Source: Chromobotia macracanthus
Taxonomy: Eukaryota > Chordata > Actinopteri > Cypriniformes > Botiidae
Assembly: GCA_036877525.1 (NCBI GenBank)
Contig: JAZGTH010000019.1
Coordinates: forward strand, 6,959,501-7,023,500
Reading direction: 5' to 3'
Length of the DNA stretch: 64,000 bases
How positions within the stretch are numbered: position 1 is the stretch's first letter; the number at the start of each line of letters is the position of its first letter. Made by a program: the position numbers and the translations under genes. Under the pieces are notes generated by a model. The model made no database searches, had not been told where the DNA came from, and worked only from the letters and a program-made list of their open reading frames with translations. This document shows, in pieces, positions 24,001 to 38,276 of this stretch.

Positions 24001-27000
24001 CTTTGTGTTGGACTCTGTGGTACAGCTGTTTACTTAATTTATTTGTTTGCACTGCGCTGATTTTGTCCTTGTGATTGTTTACTCACAGTATAAAGCCTTT
24101 GTTAATCATCATGAAAGGTGGCCTTCGTCTTCACGCTCTCAAATTGAGTATTCCTTAACCTCTTTTGTGTCTATACGAAAGCAAGAGAGAAGAGAAAGAC
24201 TGACATCTACTGAAGCTACAGTAATTGCTCTGGTTGACACAATTGCAATGCCTTTGGTGCAGGAAGATGTGTGTGTGTGTAAGAGAGAGAAAGAGAGAGA
24301 GAGAGGGAGAGATAAAGAGTACGAGCTCAGGGCACATAATCAGATGAGTCTTCCATTGTCAACGCATTTTCATGCATTTTCAAAACACAACCTTCAGTTT
24401 AAAACTGATTCTCTATAGTGATTCACTAACCCAAACCAGATTCCAGTTGTTACCAGATTCAAGTTGTCAGGTTTTGCCTTAGAAATGTTTAATGCTAAAT
24501 AATTATTTGACACATTTTTCAAGCTTAATTTTAAGAGTGTGAAATGAATAGTTCAGAAAATAGTTCGTCATAGTAAGAAAATAAGTAGTTATCCAGATGT
24601 GTTGGAGTTAAATGTGTGTTACTGTAAATGTTTTTCCATTAGCCGTGGTGTTTATGGAGGAAAGTCGTCTGAATGGAGGAAAATGGATTTTGGTTAAAGA
24701 GAATATTAATTTTATATGCAGAACCATGTCATGTTAGTATTGTTAAAGCTTTCACTGCTGTTAATATATTTTTATTATATATATTATGAGAACATATTTT
24801 AAACACAACACTGCTTAAACCCTCCGCACAGGACATGTGATATTTAACAGTTAACTGGTGTTAAAAATGTGCGTTTTGCTCTTAACATCAACTTTTTAAA
24901 CATTTTAAACTGTGCCACAAAAATATAAATGACTGCTGAATTAAATCTGAATGAATCTTCTGTGAATTTCAGTCTGTTTTTTTCTAAAAAATTAGATTAG
25001 TATTTAGGAGGTCTGCTGTAAAGTCTTTTATTTTTATTTTAGTTTAGTTTTTAAACTAATAATAATAATTCATTTTGAATGGTTTAACATTATTATTTTA
25101 TTATAAAAATATGCTTGTTCTTGAACTCGAGCGTGTTTGTGGAACACACGTGTACTGTATGAGTGTGTACAGCAGGAATCATTTCTCTGGCTGCATGCTG
25201 CATTGATTGTTTTGTTTGGAATTGAAATATTTGGAATAGCTGTTAAAGAGATTATTTCAGCAGTCATCATTCACTGCGAGCCAGTGTACATAACGCGTCT
25301 CTCGTTCTCTCATCACTCTCTTGCCTTCCAAGTGTCTCCTTTCTCGTTCTTTGTCTCCGTCATTCTGTCTTCCCCATCCTGGCTTCCACTGACACTTTTG
25401 GAGGGTTAAAATGGACAGAAAATCCAACTCTGGGTCAAATGACAGATGGCAGGTTACTCTGTTACCTCGTAAGAGAGAATTGTTCATTTTTAGAGAATAT
25501 CCTCACAGATTATTTTACCATAGTCTGACAGTTCTCCCACATTTATGACTGTATCATTTATCTGGACTTTTTGGACTTTTGAAATTAGAATGTCATTGCA
25601 TCCGTTTAGTGTGATTATTAAGTGTTTCTGTTTAATTTATTTGAATGTAATTTGTCGAGGTGTAACTCGTACATCTGTGGCTTAATCTACCGTGTCAGGT
25701 TTGAGTTTCTCAGCTCTCGACTGACCGCAGACTTTTACAGGCTTTGTAGGAGCACAGAGGAAGGATTGTAAAACTGCAACATGTTAACACAAACAACCCA
25801 ATATCAGGCTTGCTGAGAGAGTACCTGCTTTCAAACACAACGTGACAGACAGATCAATATAAACACCGAATAATAACCGAGGAATTTGTCATGACAATAA
25901 AGCAATGCAAGTGGATAAACTGAAGTTGTGAGAGAGGCCACGGTTTTTGTTCTCAGTTGTTGGTCTTTCTTTAGTCTCTTGTATTAGTGCCAGGCATAAA
26001 ATCTGTCTCACACAGGGATGGACAATATAGCCAATATTCATTATACTGGATATTCACAATGATGTCATTGGCGTTATTTCACGATCCAGTAACATGTGAA
26101 TTCATTTCAGTGAATGAGTGAAATTTCCCATTTTAACAATTCGATACAAAACTCTGATTCACCAATTTACATTTACTTCAATACTGAAAAATGTTCAGTC
26201 CCTTCATGGCATTTTTCATGTATTAAAATTTTTAATAGAAATTAACAGATAAATATGCTTGTTTGTTATGTATCATTATTGTTGATGAAATGATTAAATA
26301 TTTTTATGCTTTGTGGTTAATTGATAAAAAAGGAGGGGTAAAAGTCTTAATTTTTTTACCATATTTGACTTTTATTATATTTGACTTTTATTATGTTTGA
26401 CTTTTATTAAATTTGACTTTTATTATACTTTGCTCAAACAGCCGAAACGATGGTCCCTCAGAAAAAAACAAAAACATTGTTTTGAACTATTTCATAGCAA
26501 ATATTTAAATATCAGGAAATGCATTGAATATTATCAAAACGTTCATATTTTAAGCTTGATTATGTCGCCCAGCCCACGTCCGCAAACGTTGTACTCTGGA
26601 AGTGTTTGTGTGCGTCTAGAGAGGCAGAGAGGCAGTAACATGGCCCACTCACAACGACTCCGGTTACGGGTACGAGAACACAATGCAGAGCTCAGAAACA
26701 CCGCAGGCCTGCTCGCAACACACACACACACACACACACACACATAAACACAGTGAAGCAGCCGCTCACACAGAAAGTTGAGCCATAACCCAAATCTATA
26801 GGAGTAGAAGTTCTGCATTAGCGCTGTGTGATTGAATTCTCATGGAGCTCATTAGGTAAAACCTCTTTAAAAAGAGGAGAAAGGGATCATCAAGATAGCC
26901 AAGGGGCGAGAGAGGGAGAAGGAAGAACGGCGAGGGAACGAGGGCAGCCTCGTCTGCCATTTTTTGGCACCCTGTACGGTGAGCTCTATGTAGAAGGTGC

Positions 27001-30000
27001 CAGAAGCTCATCGCTGCCAGCCTTTCTCCCTCTGATCCTTTCTTTCTCTTCGTCTGCTTCTCTTTTCACCCATTCTCTCTGTCTTTCTCGGGGGGCTCAG
27101 TCCCAGTGTCCCCTCCCGTCGTCTTGATATGATGGCTGTTCAGCACAACCGTTGCATCACTGTTTTTTAATATGATTTTTGTATTACATATGTTCTCACA
27201 TGCGTTTGGTTCGTTAGGACACTGAAGGCCATTGCTGTCATTGTCATTGTATCGAGCAGTTTTTATTTCTGTCTCATTAATATGAATAATTTAAATTCAT
27301 ATTTCGACAGCGATTCTGGTTCCTTAATGGCTCTAATAGTAATTTCTACTATTTAGTAGATTTCTGACTTAGTATTCAGTCAGTTCCCAGGTAATTGATT
27401 TGTGTGATTAAGTTCCAAACTGGCTTGTGAGTCTTTTGACTGATTCAGTAAATAAATGACTCACAAGAGTCATGATCAGTCTGGTCAAGCTGTATGTTTG
27501 TTGATTTCTTTTGCCACGGTTCAGTACAGCAATGCTGGACCTCACCCAGATGTTAGATGTTTCATCCACATCGGTGAAAGACGGCAGATCTTGTAGAACT
27601 GCAACAAACTGATTTTCATAAAAAATACTTGGTTTAAGTTGTTTTACATTAATTTAACAGAATAATACTGATCTTTCAAAACAAGCCATTTTTAAAACAA
27701 TCAGAGCCATTTCCTAAAGATCCCATCGCTCCAAACTGCTCCTCTGGCACAGAGTAATGGCACACAAGTCCCAGCTCATTTTCTGTCATTGTCAGGTGAG
27801 CTGTCATCAATACATTTTCCTGGTATTCTTCACAGCATGTGAAAAGAAGGTCCTACGCTTTTCAGTGTGTCTGTAAAGGGAAAACGTTTGACAAGCACGG
27901 CAGCAACACGGCGAATCCATTCTGGCATGCGCTTGTGTGTAAGGGAATAGGCCTGGAAAGCAGTTCGGACACAGATCTATGGAGACGCCCGTCTCCGTGA
28001 GCAGGAAAGAACGCACTGAACAAGGCGGAGAAAAAGCTGGAGAAAAACAGCAGGGAAAAGAGGGATGGGACAGAAAGAAAAGCTGTGTGTGTTTGTTTCA
28101 TAGCAAGAGTGTAAAGAATAGGCCTATAAATGAGAGTGTGTAAAGCTCTGATGCTTAACCTCGTTTAACGTTGTTTAAAAGCGTTGTTTAAAATGTTGTT
28201 CTGTCTCTAGCATCAGAACGGTTTGTAAATGTAGCTTTGTAAACTAGGCTTGTTGGTTTTTAGGGCAAAATATTAAATACTCTCTCTCTTTGTAAATCAC
28301 TTTGGATAAAAGCGTGTGTTAAATGAATAAATGTAAAGCTTCGTGGCTCTCAGCTCCAGAAAGCCCCATTCATTGAATGGCGCATCTTCCCGCTCTTAAA
28401 ACAATGAGAGGCGGCCCCCTATACCCCCTCAGTCAGAGCAGAGGAGAGTCTGTCATTTGTGTACAGAGATAACAGGATAAACGAGAGAGAGTGCGAGAAA
28501 TGGTGTGTGTGTTTATGCTGAAACAGAGGGCCCCTGTATGTTACCGGATGAAGTGACGGTGGGATCGCGCATGATTGGTATGTTAATAGGCAAACAGAAA
28601 GTGTGTTTTTGTGCGTGTGTTTGCATTAGATCTCTCTGGGCTTATACATATGCATCAACATACAGAAGGTTTTTTGTTCGTGCACATTAGTGTGTTGAAT
28701 GTTTTTATTGTAGAACTGTGTGTGTGTTTGCGCCTAATTATGTTTTCACGTAGAATTACGTGTTTATATTTGCATGAATACATGTTCAAGCATACATCTG
28801 AGAGTGCTTATGGGTCTGTTGAAATCTGTGTGAATGTGTGTGTCTTTAGGTCTTTGGCACCTGTTGGTCTCTGTGGTCTTCAGATTTCTGGTTGTCATGG
28901 TAAATGGAGGTGTGTGAGGGTAATGCTGAGCCCAGACAGAGATGCTAGCTGTGTGTGTTAGGTGAAGTGTGTCATTTGTACACCACTAGCATCACCAAAT
29001 GGAAGTGCAAAAATTACGTTTCCAAACAATTATAATAAATGATTAAAGTTTGAAAATCTATTAACATGCATGTATTGTACCAGCAATGATATTGAAAAAT
29101 TGATTTTGTCAGATTTTATTATGAATTGCATTTAATCTTCTTTTTTTGCTTACTGAATTAGTCTGGTCTTCCTTGCATGCTTTAAATCAGATTAATTTGA
29201 AAAAAACAAAACAAGTCAAAACTTAATTTGCCGAAAATTGTCCACTATGTTTACTTCCTTTAACACTCGGGGACATCTGTGATTTCCTCTGGAAATGCAA
29301 ATCTAGCTCTGATGTTGTTAATTTATCTAGAACCTTCTGATTTCTGCATCTATAATAGAGAAAATTCTAGCCAATTTCTGCGGCAGTATGACAGCAGTCC
29401 CACACAAACACATGCTCGGCCTCCTCAGCCTATTACCAGTGCTGTCATTGGCTCAGAGTTAGGCTGGTGCCATGGCAACCAAATATCCCAACATGCATTA
29501 CCTGGGCACCGTTCAAGATTGTATCAGGGCATCGCACTTCATGTGGAAGCAGCGTCCAGGTGTTGACACATAAAGATCATGTTTCTCTGCTGGGTTTTGA
29601 AGGGTAATATGTTAAGTACCACATCAGAAGCAGAGAGGGAGAAGCATATACCTTTAAAAATAAAGCATGGAAGGATTTCAGCATTGTGCATATTTATGTA
29701 GCATGGCTAGTTGCCGGAGCTGCCTCCTACATGTGAAAGAGAAGAAGTGTGTTCATAATAAACCACTGTACATTACTCTATTTTGATCCGCACCATTCTT
29801 CTCATATGAATATTCAGCCACATGCATATGATTTTCAGTCTTTCTGTCACATTCAAACCCCCCCCAGCTATGAACCAAATATCCATCTGTGGGCTGCGTT
29901 CAGTCTCAGCGCCAAACTAACGCCACCTTACATGCCATCACACAAGCCCTCTGGATTTCATCAGAGCTCAGGAACGTTTCACTGGATATTTAATTTTTTA

Positions 30001-30223
30001 TTTTAGTTTTGCAATCATTCGCCTTTTGCAACCAATCTAAGTTATTCACACACACATTGTGCAAACAAAGATAGTGATTTTGCATGGCACAGTTCAAGGA
30101 TTTGGTTGGTTTTTATGCAACCGCAAACAAGTTTGAATATCTGCTCGATCTGCTGCAAGTCAAATATTCCCATTTACCTCTCAAATGATTTGCTAAATTA
30201 TACAAACCTTCTGTGAGTCTGAT

Positions 30224-30254
<31 letters not shown>

Positions 30255-33200
30255 AACAGAATACAGTGATATCCACACAGTGACATGAAACATACACATA
30301 ATTGGGGCTAGACCTTAAAACTCTGTGACCTCGCTTTACGTTTACTGAAAACAGGCTGTGGGTTTTATTTCATCCTCCTCTAGGAATCAGTTAAAAACTT
30401 AATTCAGCTAATTACATTAAGTGTAAGCCTGCTCAGTTCTGTGTGTTTTTGGGGGAAAAAAAACTTTTCTTTTAAAAAACTGTTTTTTTTTTTTTTTGGT
30501 TGGTAAAAGAGGGGGGGGCCCTATTACTAAAAAATCTTGGATAAAATGGATGAAGCAATTATCATACCTTAGTATTAGCTTAGTTTTATTAACAAGCATA
30601 CAAAAGATGAGATGTCCTCATTAATTTAGTCAGAAATGCATGCAGGGGATATAGTCAGGAAACTTTAGCGTATCAGCGTTTGGCTTCAAATGATGCTGAG
30701 CAATATTTGAGTCTTATTTTATTTGTAACACGTACCACACACACACACAGAACATCACATCTGGCAAGGAGCATGTGTTACACAAACACAAACATTCTGG
30801 CTGGCTCTTTACATTGGCATACTGAAGTCCCCACACTGAAGGCCTCCCTTCTGCCTGCGTGTTTAAAAAGAATTGAAATCAAATATCACATGTTATACAA
30901 CAGGAGTTCCACTCCTCAAATCTGATTGGACGAAAGATGATCCAAGAGTGCTAATACAGAAGCATAAAAAGTTTTAAACTATTGAAACGATACTGCAACT
31001 ACAGCTGATTATAAAACAGTATCAGTTAAACTGTTGTATAAAAACAGTATCACACAAGCAAAAGTGTGTTAGGGTTGTGTATTATCACGTATATACTGCT
31101 ATACAATGATAATGGCCACTTACACATATGGCTTCATTACGATGCATATGCACTTTATATGATACTGAAAATACTATCACATGCTTTTAGGCGCAGGGTT
31201 TAAGTTAGTTTGAGTCTGTATTTATTATAATTAGCTTTATATTAAAAGTCTACAGAACAGTATGTCCTCAGTTAAATGGCTGAGCAAACACCCAGTGTGG
31301 ATCCCTTAAGTAAAGGCAAGCAAAAATGTTTAAACACACACACACACACACACTGACATGCAAATCCAAAAGAATGATAAATCATGTGCTCACATGCTGT
31401 GCGTGTCTGTGTGTGTGTTTGTTTGTGTCTAAGTACAGATTCAGATTAACTGTCTTTTTATCTTCAGCACCTTTAATCTCTTTCTGTCATTTCCCACTTT
31501 AGTTTTTCCCTCTTTGACACACACACACAGAGCTTTGACGTACGCTGTTGCACAGGTGCGTCTGCAGGGTTTGATGTGTACACAGAGCTTATTTCTGCGC
31601 CTGAAGGTGTTCTGTGTGTGAGTGTGTGTGTGAGTGTGTGTGTGTGTGTGAGAGTAGGTCATTTAAGGTTGACATAGTTACGAGGTGGGTGTGACTTTAT
31701 TTAGCAAGCTAATAGTGAACTGGTTTAAAGTAATTTAAACCTCATGCAAAACAAAACACAGTATGCAAAATCTAGTTAACATGTCAGTGTTAAAAATCTA
31801 GTTAACATGTCTAGTTAACATTACTCTGAACAGAACGTTACTCTGAACAGAACGTTACTCTGAACAGAACGTTACTCTGAACAGAATGTTACTCTGAACA
31901 GAACATTACTCTGAACAGAATGTTACTCTGAACAGAACATTACTCTGAATAGAACATTAATCTGAGTGTTCTGGAACATTACTCTGAACAGAACATTACT
32001 CTGAACAGAACGTTACTCTGAACAGAACGTTACTCTGAACAGAATGTTACTCTGAACAGAACATTACTCTGAATAGAACATTAATCTGAGTGTTCTGGAA
32101 CATTACTCTGAACAGAACATTACTCTGAACAGAACATTACTCTGAGAGTTCTGGAACATTACTCTGAACAGAACATTACTCTGAGTGTTCTGGACCATTA
32201 CTCTGAATAGAACATTACTCTGAACAGAACATTACTCTGAACAGAACATTACTCTGAGTGTTCTGGACCATTACTCTGAACAGAACATTACTCTGAATAG
32301 AACATTACTCTGAATAGAACATTACTCTGAGTGTTCTGGAACATTACTCTGAACAGAACATTACTCTGAATAGAACATTACTCTGAACAGAACATTACTC
32401 TGAGTGTTCTGGAACATTACTCTGAATAGAACATTACTCTGAACAGAACATTACTCTGAACAGAACATTACTCTGAGTGTTCTGGACCATTACTCTGAAC
32501 AGAACATTACTCTGAATAGAACATTACTCTGAATAGAACATTACTCTGAGTGTTCTGGAACATTACTCTGAACAGAACATTACTCTGAATAGAACATTAC
32601 TCTGAACAGAACATTACTCTGAGTGTTCTGGAACATTACTCTGAATAGAACATTACTCTGAACAGAACATTACTCTGAACAGAACATTACTCTGAGAGTT
32701 CTGGAACATTACTCTGAACAGAACATTACTCTGAGTGTTCTGGACCATTACTCTGAACAGAACATTACTCTGAACAGAACATTACTCTGAACAGAACATT
32801 ACTCTGAGTGTTCTGGACCATTACTCTGAACAGAACATTACTCTGAACAGAACATTACTCTGAACAGAACATTACTCTGAGTGTTCTGGACCATTACTCT
32901 GATTAGAACATTACTCTGATTAGAACATTACTCTGAACAGAACATTACTCTGAATAGAACATTACTCTGAATAGAACATTACTCTGAGTGTTCTGGAACA
33001 TTACTCTGAACAGAACATTACTCTGAATAGAACATTACTCTGAACAGAACATTACTCTGAGTGTTCTGGAACATTACTCTGAATAGAACATTACTCTGAA
33101 TAGAACATTACTCTGAACAGAACATTACTCTGAGTGTTCTGGACCATTACTCTGATTAGAACATTACTCTGATTAGAACATTACTCTGATTAGAACATTA

Positions 33201-36200
33201 CTCTGAACAGAACATTACTCTGAGTGTTCTGGAACATTACTCTGAATAGAACATTACTCTGAATAGAACATTACTCTGAGTGTTCTGGAACATTACTCTG
33301 AATAGAACATTACTCTGAATAGAACATTACTCTGAATAGAACATTACTCTGAGTGTTCTGGACCATTACTCTGATTAGAACATTACTCTGATTAGAACAT
33401 TACTCTGATTAGAACATTACTCTGAGTGTTCTGGAACATTACTCTGAGTGTTCTGGAACATTACTCTGAATAGAACATTACTCTGAATAGAACATTACTC
33501 TAAGTGTTCTGGAACATTACTCTGAACAGAACATTACTCTGAGTGTTCTGGACCATAACTCTGATTAGAACATTACTCTGATTAGAACATTACTCTGATT
33601 AGAACATTACTCTGAACAGAACATTACTCTGAACAGAACATTACTCTGAGTGTTCTGGAACATTACTCTGAACAGAACATTACTCTGAACAGAACATTAC
33701 TCTGAGTGTTCTGGAACATTACTCTGAACAGAACATTACTCTGAACAGAACATTACTCTGAACAGAACATTACTCTGAGTGTTCTGGAACATTACTCTGA
33801 ACAGAACATTACTCTGAACAGAACATTACTCTGAGTGTTCTGGAACATTACTTTGAACGGAACATTACTCTGAACAGAACATTACTCTGAACAGAACATT
33901 ATTCTGAGTGTTCTGGAACATTACTCTGAACAGAACATTACTCTGAGTGTTCTGGAACAATATTCTGGAATCTTAGAGGGTTCTGAGGGCTCAAGTTGAT
34001 TCTTAAATGGGGTGAGTGTGAGAGTGTTGTGCATGTGTAACTGCAGCTGTCACTGCGTGTATCTGTGGGAACAATCTCTTGTGCCTGTAGGACTGTATAA
34101 GAATCTGAATATCCATGACTTACTATCAGAACTCAGCGAAGACGACGAACTTTAATCCAGTGTTTGATCACACACAAAGCTGAGTGTGGAATTCTGAGAG
34201 AGCAGCATACACACGCCTCTGAATATTTACAAGTTATGGCTTGACGTGGAAGGAAGTTCGACAGAATACGAGCGGTCAAGGCAGCGGTTAGAGATCTGAT
34301 GAGAGTAATCATGGAGGCAGAAGCAGGAGAGATACAGAATGTGAGGAGCTCCAGTGTCAAAGAAAAGCTGTGTGTGTGGGGGGGTTTCTAAGGTCACAGT
34401 GCAGAATATCACAGTGGAATGTGGAATGCTGAAATGCTGCCAACACAAGCACACACACACTGTACTCTCTCTCTCCACTCCCCCTCTCTTGACTCAGTCA
34501 TTTGTGTTATGAAAAGTGTTTTAGTACGTGCATAATGTCCAGTCTGAGAGCTCTATATGTGTTTTATATTAGACACAGTATATCGTACACACACAGTGCA
34601 TCAAACCATGTGTCAGCCACATGCTAACACTGAGAGCCCGGGACTACTCTTCATTTACAATATTTTTCTCTCTTCTGTTTGTTTATCTAACAGGTATATC
34701 AGATCACACACACACATTTGTTTGACGTTCTGCTTGGGCTCTGAGGACTGTTTTCTTTTTTCTCCCAATGGCACAAGCTAAAATTTTGTTGTATAAAAAA
34801 TCCGGCAGAGTGCCTTTTGAAAAAAAAAAGGAGAGATGAAGGAAACGGTAAAAAAAACGACCTGCCCTGCCAAGAAAATGTTCCATGAGCCCTTAATGTT
34901 ATAGGCAGAAGAACACAAGTCAGAAGACACATTTGCAATCGATTTAGTTTTCACAGAGCTGTGAAGCAGCACGTCTCTGAACAGGTAAAAGGAATGAACT
35001 GGACACAGAACCATTAGTGCTTTAATATAATTTACTAAATATAACATTAACAGTATTTACTGAGCTTTACCTGTGTGTAAGTCAGTGTGCACAGAGGCTT
35101 ATCTATAGTGCCACCTTGAGTTTAAACGTTCTTATTAGAGCACTGAATATACACACACAGTACTATAGCAATGCCAGTTTAAAATATGAGGAAAGTGTTT
35201 CTGAATGTGTATGACCAGCGTTTTGGTTTAGGAATAATAGTACATTTAAACATTAGCTCATCAAAACCATGAAATAACTCAAGTGGAAGTATGAGAATTG
35301 TGTAATGACCAAAATGTCAGGGAAATCAAAACGTTTAGCTTCAGTACAATCAGCTTTTGCCCAGATCACAGCTTTAAACACTCTGGGTATTTTCTCAACT
35401 AATTTCATGAGTTCCCATGTACGCTGGGATCGTGTTCAGACCAGCTCGTCTTTTGGAGAAAAATATTTGTACATGAATATTTTAGCTTTGTAAATATATT
35501 CATGGGCTGACACAGTTTACATTTAGCAAAAAAAGTTATTTTAGGAGTTGAAGCACAAGCCTATAGATCAAAAGATTTCTAAGGACAAAAACATACATTT
35601 AGAAAGCATGTCCAAACAGTTGACTGGCAGTGAAATGCGTCGGTGTCACTGTGTGGGTGTAGGTAAATGTGTGTTTACCTATATGACGTGTGTAGGTAAC
35701 TGTTTGTGTTTAAGTGTATGTATATGTATGTGTTTGAATGTGTGTAGGTATATATGTGTGTGTTTTGTGTGTGGCGGTGACGTGTTCTCTCCGAAGGTTC
35801 AGAATGATGAAGATTTTCCATGCAGGAGAGTCAGATAGCTCCACATCTGAGAAAACTATTCCTTATTCCTTCCCTTTTTCACTCTTCACATGTTTTTTTA
35901 AACCTGTGTGTGTATTGGCTGTAGGCGGTTCTCCAGCAGGGGACCACTAGCACCACATGGGCTGCTTGTTTGGTCTATGATTGATTCTTACTGTGTGTGT
36001 GTGTGAGAGAGAGGAAGACAGTGATTTTGCTTTGGCTGTCCCAGATGAGAGTAATTTATACCTGCTCACACGCTCTTGCTCAGGGTGTAATGAAATCATC
36101 GGAGGGGGAGACATTCGAGAGGAAATATAGCAAAAACAAAACCTACAGACAGTTTTGTTTCAATGCTTACAATATTTCTGCTTATTTATTTTGTACATAG

Positions 36201-37881
36201 ACTGGGAGTTTGCAACGAATAACTGAAAGGAGGAACTAGAGAGAAGAGAGAACTTTGACTGTCACATTAACATGTTGCTTTGTCCGCCATCTTGAATGGA
36301 TATTTTTACTGAGAAGTGTTCAGATTTGACCAAAAGAAAGTGCCTTAGAAGGGGGCCTAATTATACTGCCTACCTTTTCGGAAAAGACTTTTCGGAAAAG
36401 ACTTTTCGATAGTCGGTAGTGTCTATGTAGACAGCTTACTATGTTTCAGAACAGAGCCATACTATAAATGGACAAAACTAAGGACAACTCGGCCCCAAGC
36501 ATGAATGTGATGGTCCACTGGCATTAATCAGAACGATTGTGAGCGTGTGTGTCAGTTGTTTTTCAGTCACCGACGACTGGCAGTGTCAGTGACCCAGACA
36601 CAAGCTGTCTTTCTCTGAGCTGTTCACTCCACCGATCTCACATTTGTAGTGACATCATACGCGCAGCAATGGGAGAGATCACATATAACTATATAGAGCC
36701 TCAATTTAATTTTGTGTGATGATTAGTTTTTGGTAAAAGCTAAACATTTCAAATGAAATATATTTACACAAAACAGCGTTCCATTAAATATTATGCACCA
36801 GTTGATTTCATAAACGACTTGAAAAGAATTCAATTTACATGTCAGCTACACTTGTCTTCTGCTTTCTCTGTTATGTTGACTTGTTTTAAACAGGAAATGA
36901 TGAACGTTTTTGAATGCCCTATAGGCAAGAAATATCTATTCTGCTCCATTAACCCTCAATGTGTCGACCCGTCTTCATTTCATAAGCTATCAGAGTACAG
37001 GAACGGCTCTTAAATAATTCACTTATCCTTACTGAGATCTGTCTCTCAGACCTGCTCAGCAGCTCAGATGAAATTCTGAAACATTATTAGATGTTGACAC
37101 CCTCCTGCCAATTAATATAAACAAGATGCAAATATGGCTGATGTGACACAGCTGCCCGCTCACCCTCACAGCTGCTCGGTTTATAGACCCGTTCCAGATT
37201 AGCTTAAACTCCCTGCTGTTGCTTTCTCTATCTTCCTTCGAGGGTGTGCAGATTCACACCCGCTTCTGCTCATGTGTCACACTGCCTTAAACACAGAACA
37301 TGGGCCACACATATCCATTAGAATACATTATACACCTTTATATATACACCATTATGTACCTCTAATTTAACAAAACAGATCCCAGTATTAAAACTTATCC
37401 AGGAACAGCACACCAAATTTCCAGATGGAGTCTAGGAATACATTTGCATTTTGTCTGTTTGTATATTTCCTAGGATTTGAACCCATGATCTTAGCGTTGC
37501 TAGCACTATGCTCTACCCATTGAGTTACAGCAACATATGTTCAATAGACGAGCATAAGGAGCGTGTATTTTGACCATTGTGATATTTGAATCGTATGCGT
37601 GTTCGTTAAACAGAGCTAAATATCAGTGCAGGAAAGACACGAGAGTCACTGATCGCTCAGAGGTGGTTCTGCTTGTCTCGGGATGATGTAATGTGGTGCT
37701 GTAACCCTGTGTCAGGGTGAAAGTGATCCGCCTGCTCTTGTTTGAAGAGCGTTTCCCTGGAGGCTACTGAAGCATGTCAGGGGTCAGAGGTTAAGATAAT
37801 GGCACGTGAGCGGGTCATGCTACGTGTGTTAACAATAACAAGCTGAAGGTCAAAGGTTAAAATAGCTGTTAAGCATGGCAG

Positions 37882-37934
<53 letters not shown>

Positions 37935-38167
37935 TGTGTGTGAGTGTGTGTGAGTGTGTGTGTGTGTGTGTGTGTCTGTGTGTGAGTGGTAGGACAAATA
38001 CTACATCTCAGACTGTTAAGCTTTGACTAGATTTTGACATTTTAAAGAAATGTCAGTGGTGCTAGTCCATGCATAACTCACCACAATGATGCTGGAGTAT
38101 TATGAGTGATTTTCAGTAACACAATATATTTTAAATGACACTAATCAAAATCACTGCTGGTCAAAAG

Positions 38168-38216
<49 letters not shown>

Positions 38217-38234
38217 CTGTATATATAAATATAC

Positions 38235-38276
<42 letters not shown>

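Larger units (their letters stand above)
26576..31816. other. Intron 2, second part: no gene seen
   Basis: Non-coding. Contains a (CA)n run near 26721-26742, AT-rich non-repetitive sequence at 27130-27330 with SOX-like CATTGT repeats and a 25-bp palindrome, a SINE tail at 28282-28338, an RFX-type X-box at 29466-29480, a T-run near 30483, and AC/GT runs at 31334-31352 and 31616-31650. Confidence 0.5.

Noticed and set aside
31817..33975. Repeat array considered as CRISPR or as a coding repeat
   Set aside because: Units are contiguous with no unique spacers, the DNA is eukaryotic, the period is 17/22 bp and frames have stops.
37468..37545. Possible tRNA-Ala gene (minus strand)
   Set aside because: The D, anticodon and T arms are recognisable but the acceptor stem does not pair and the sequence is diverged; it fits a SINE head.
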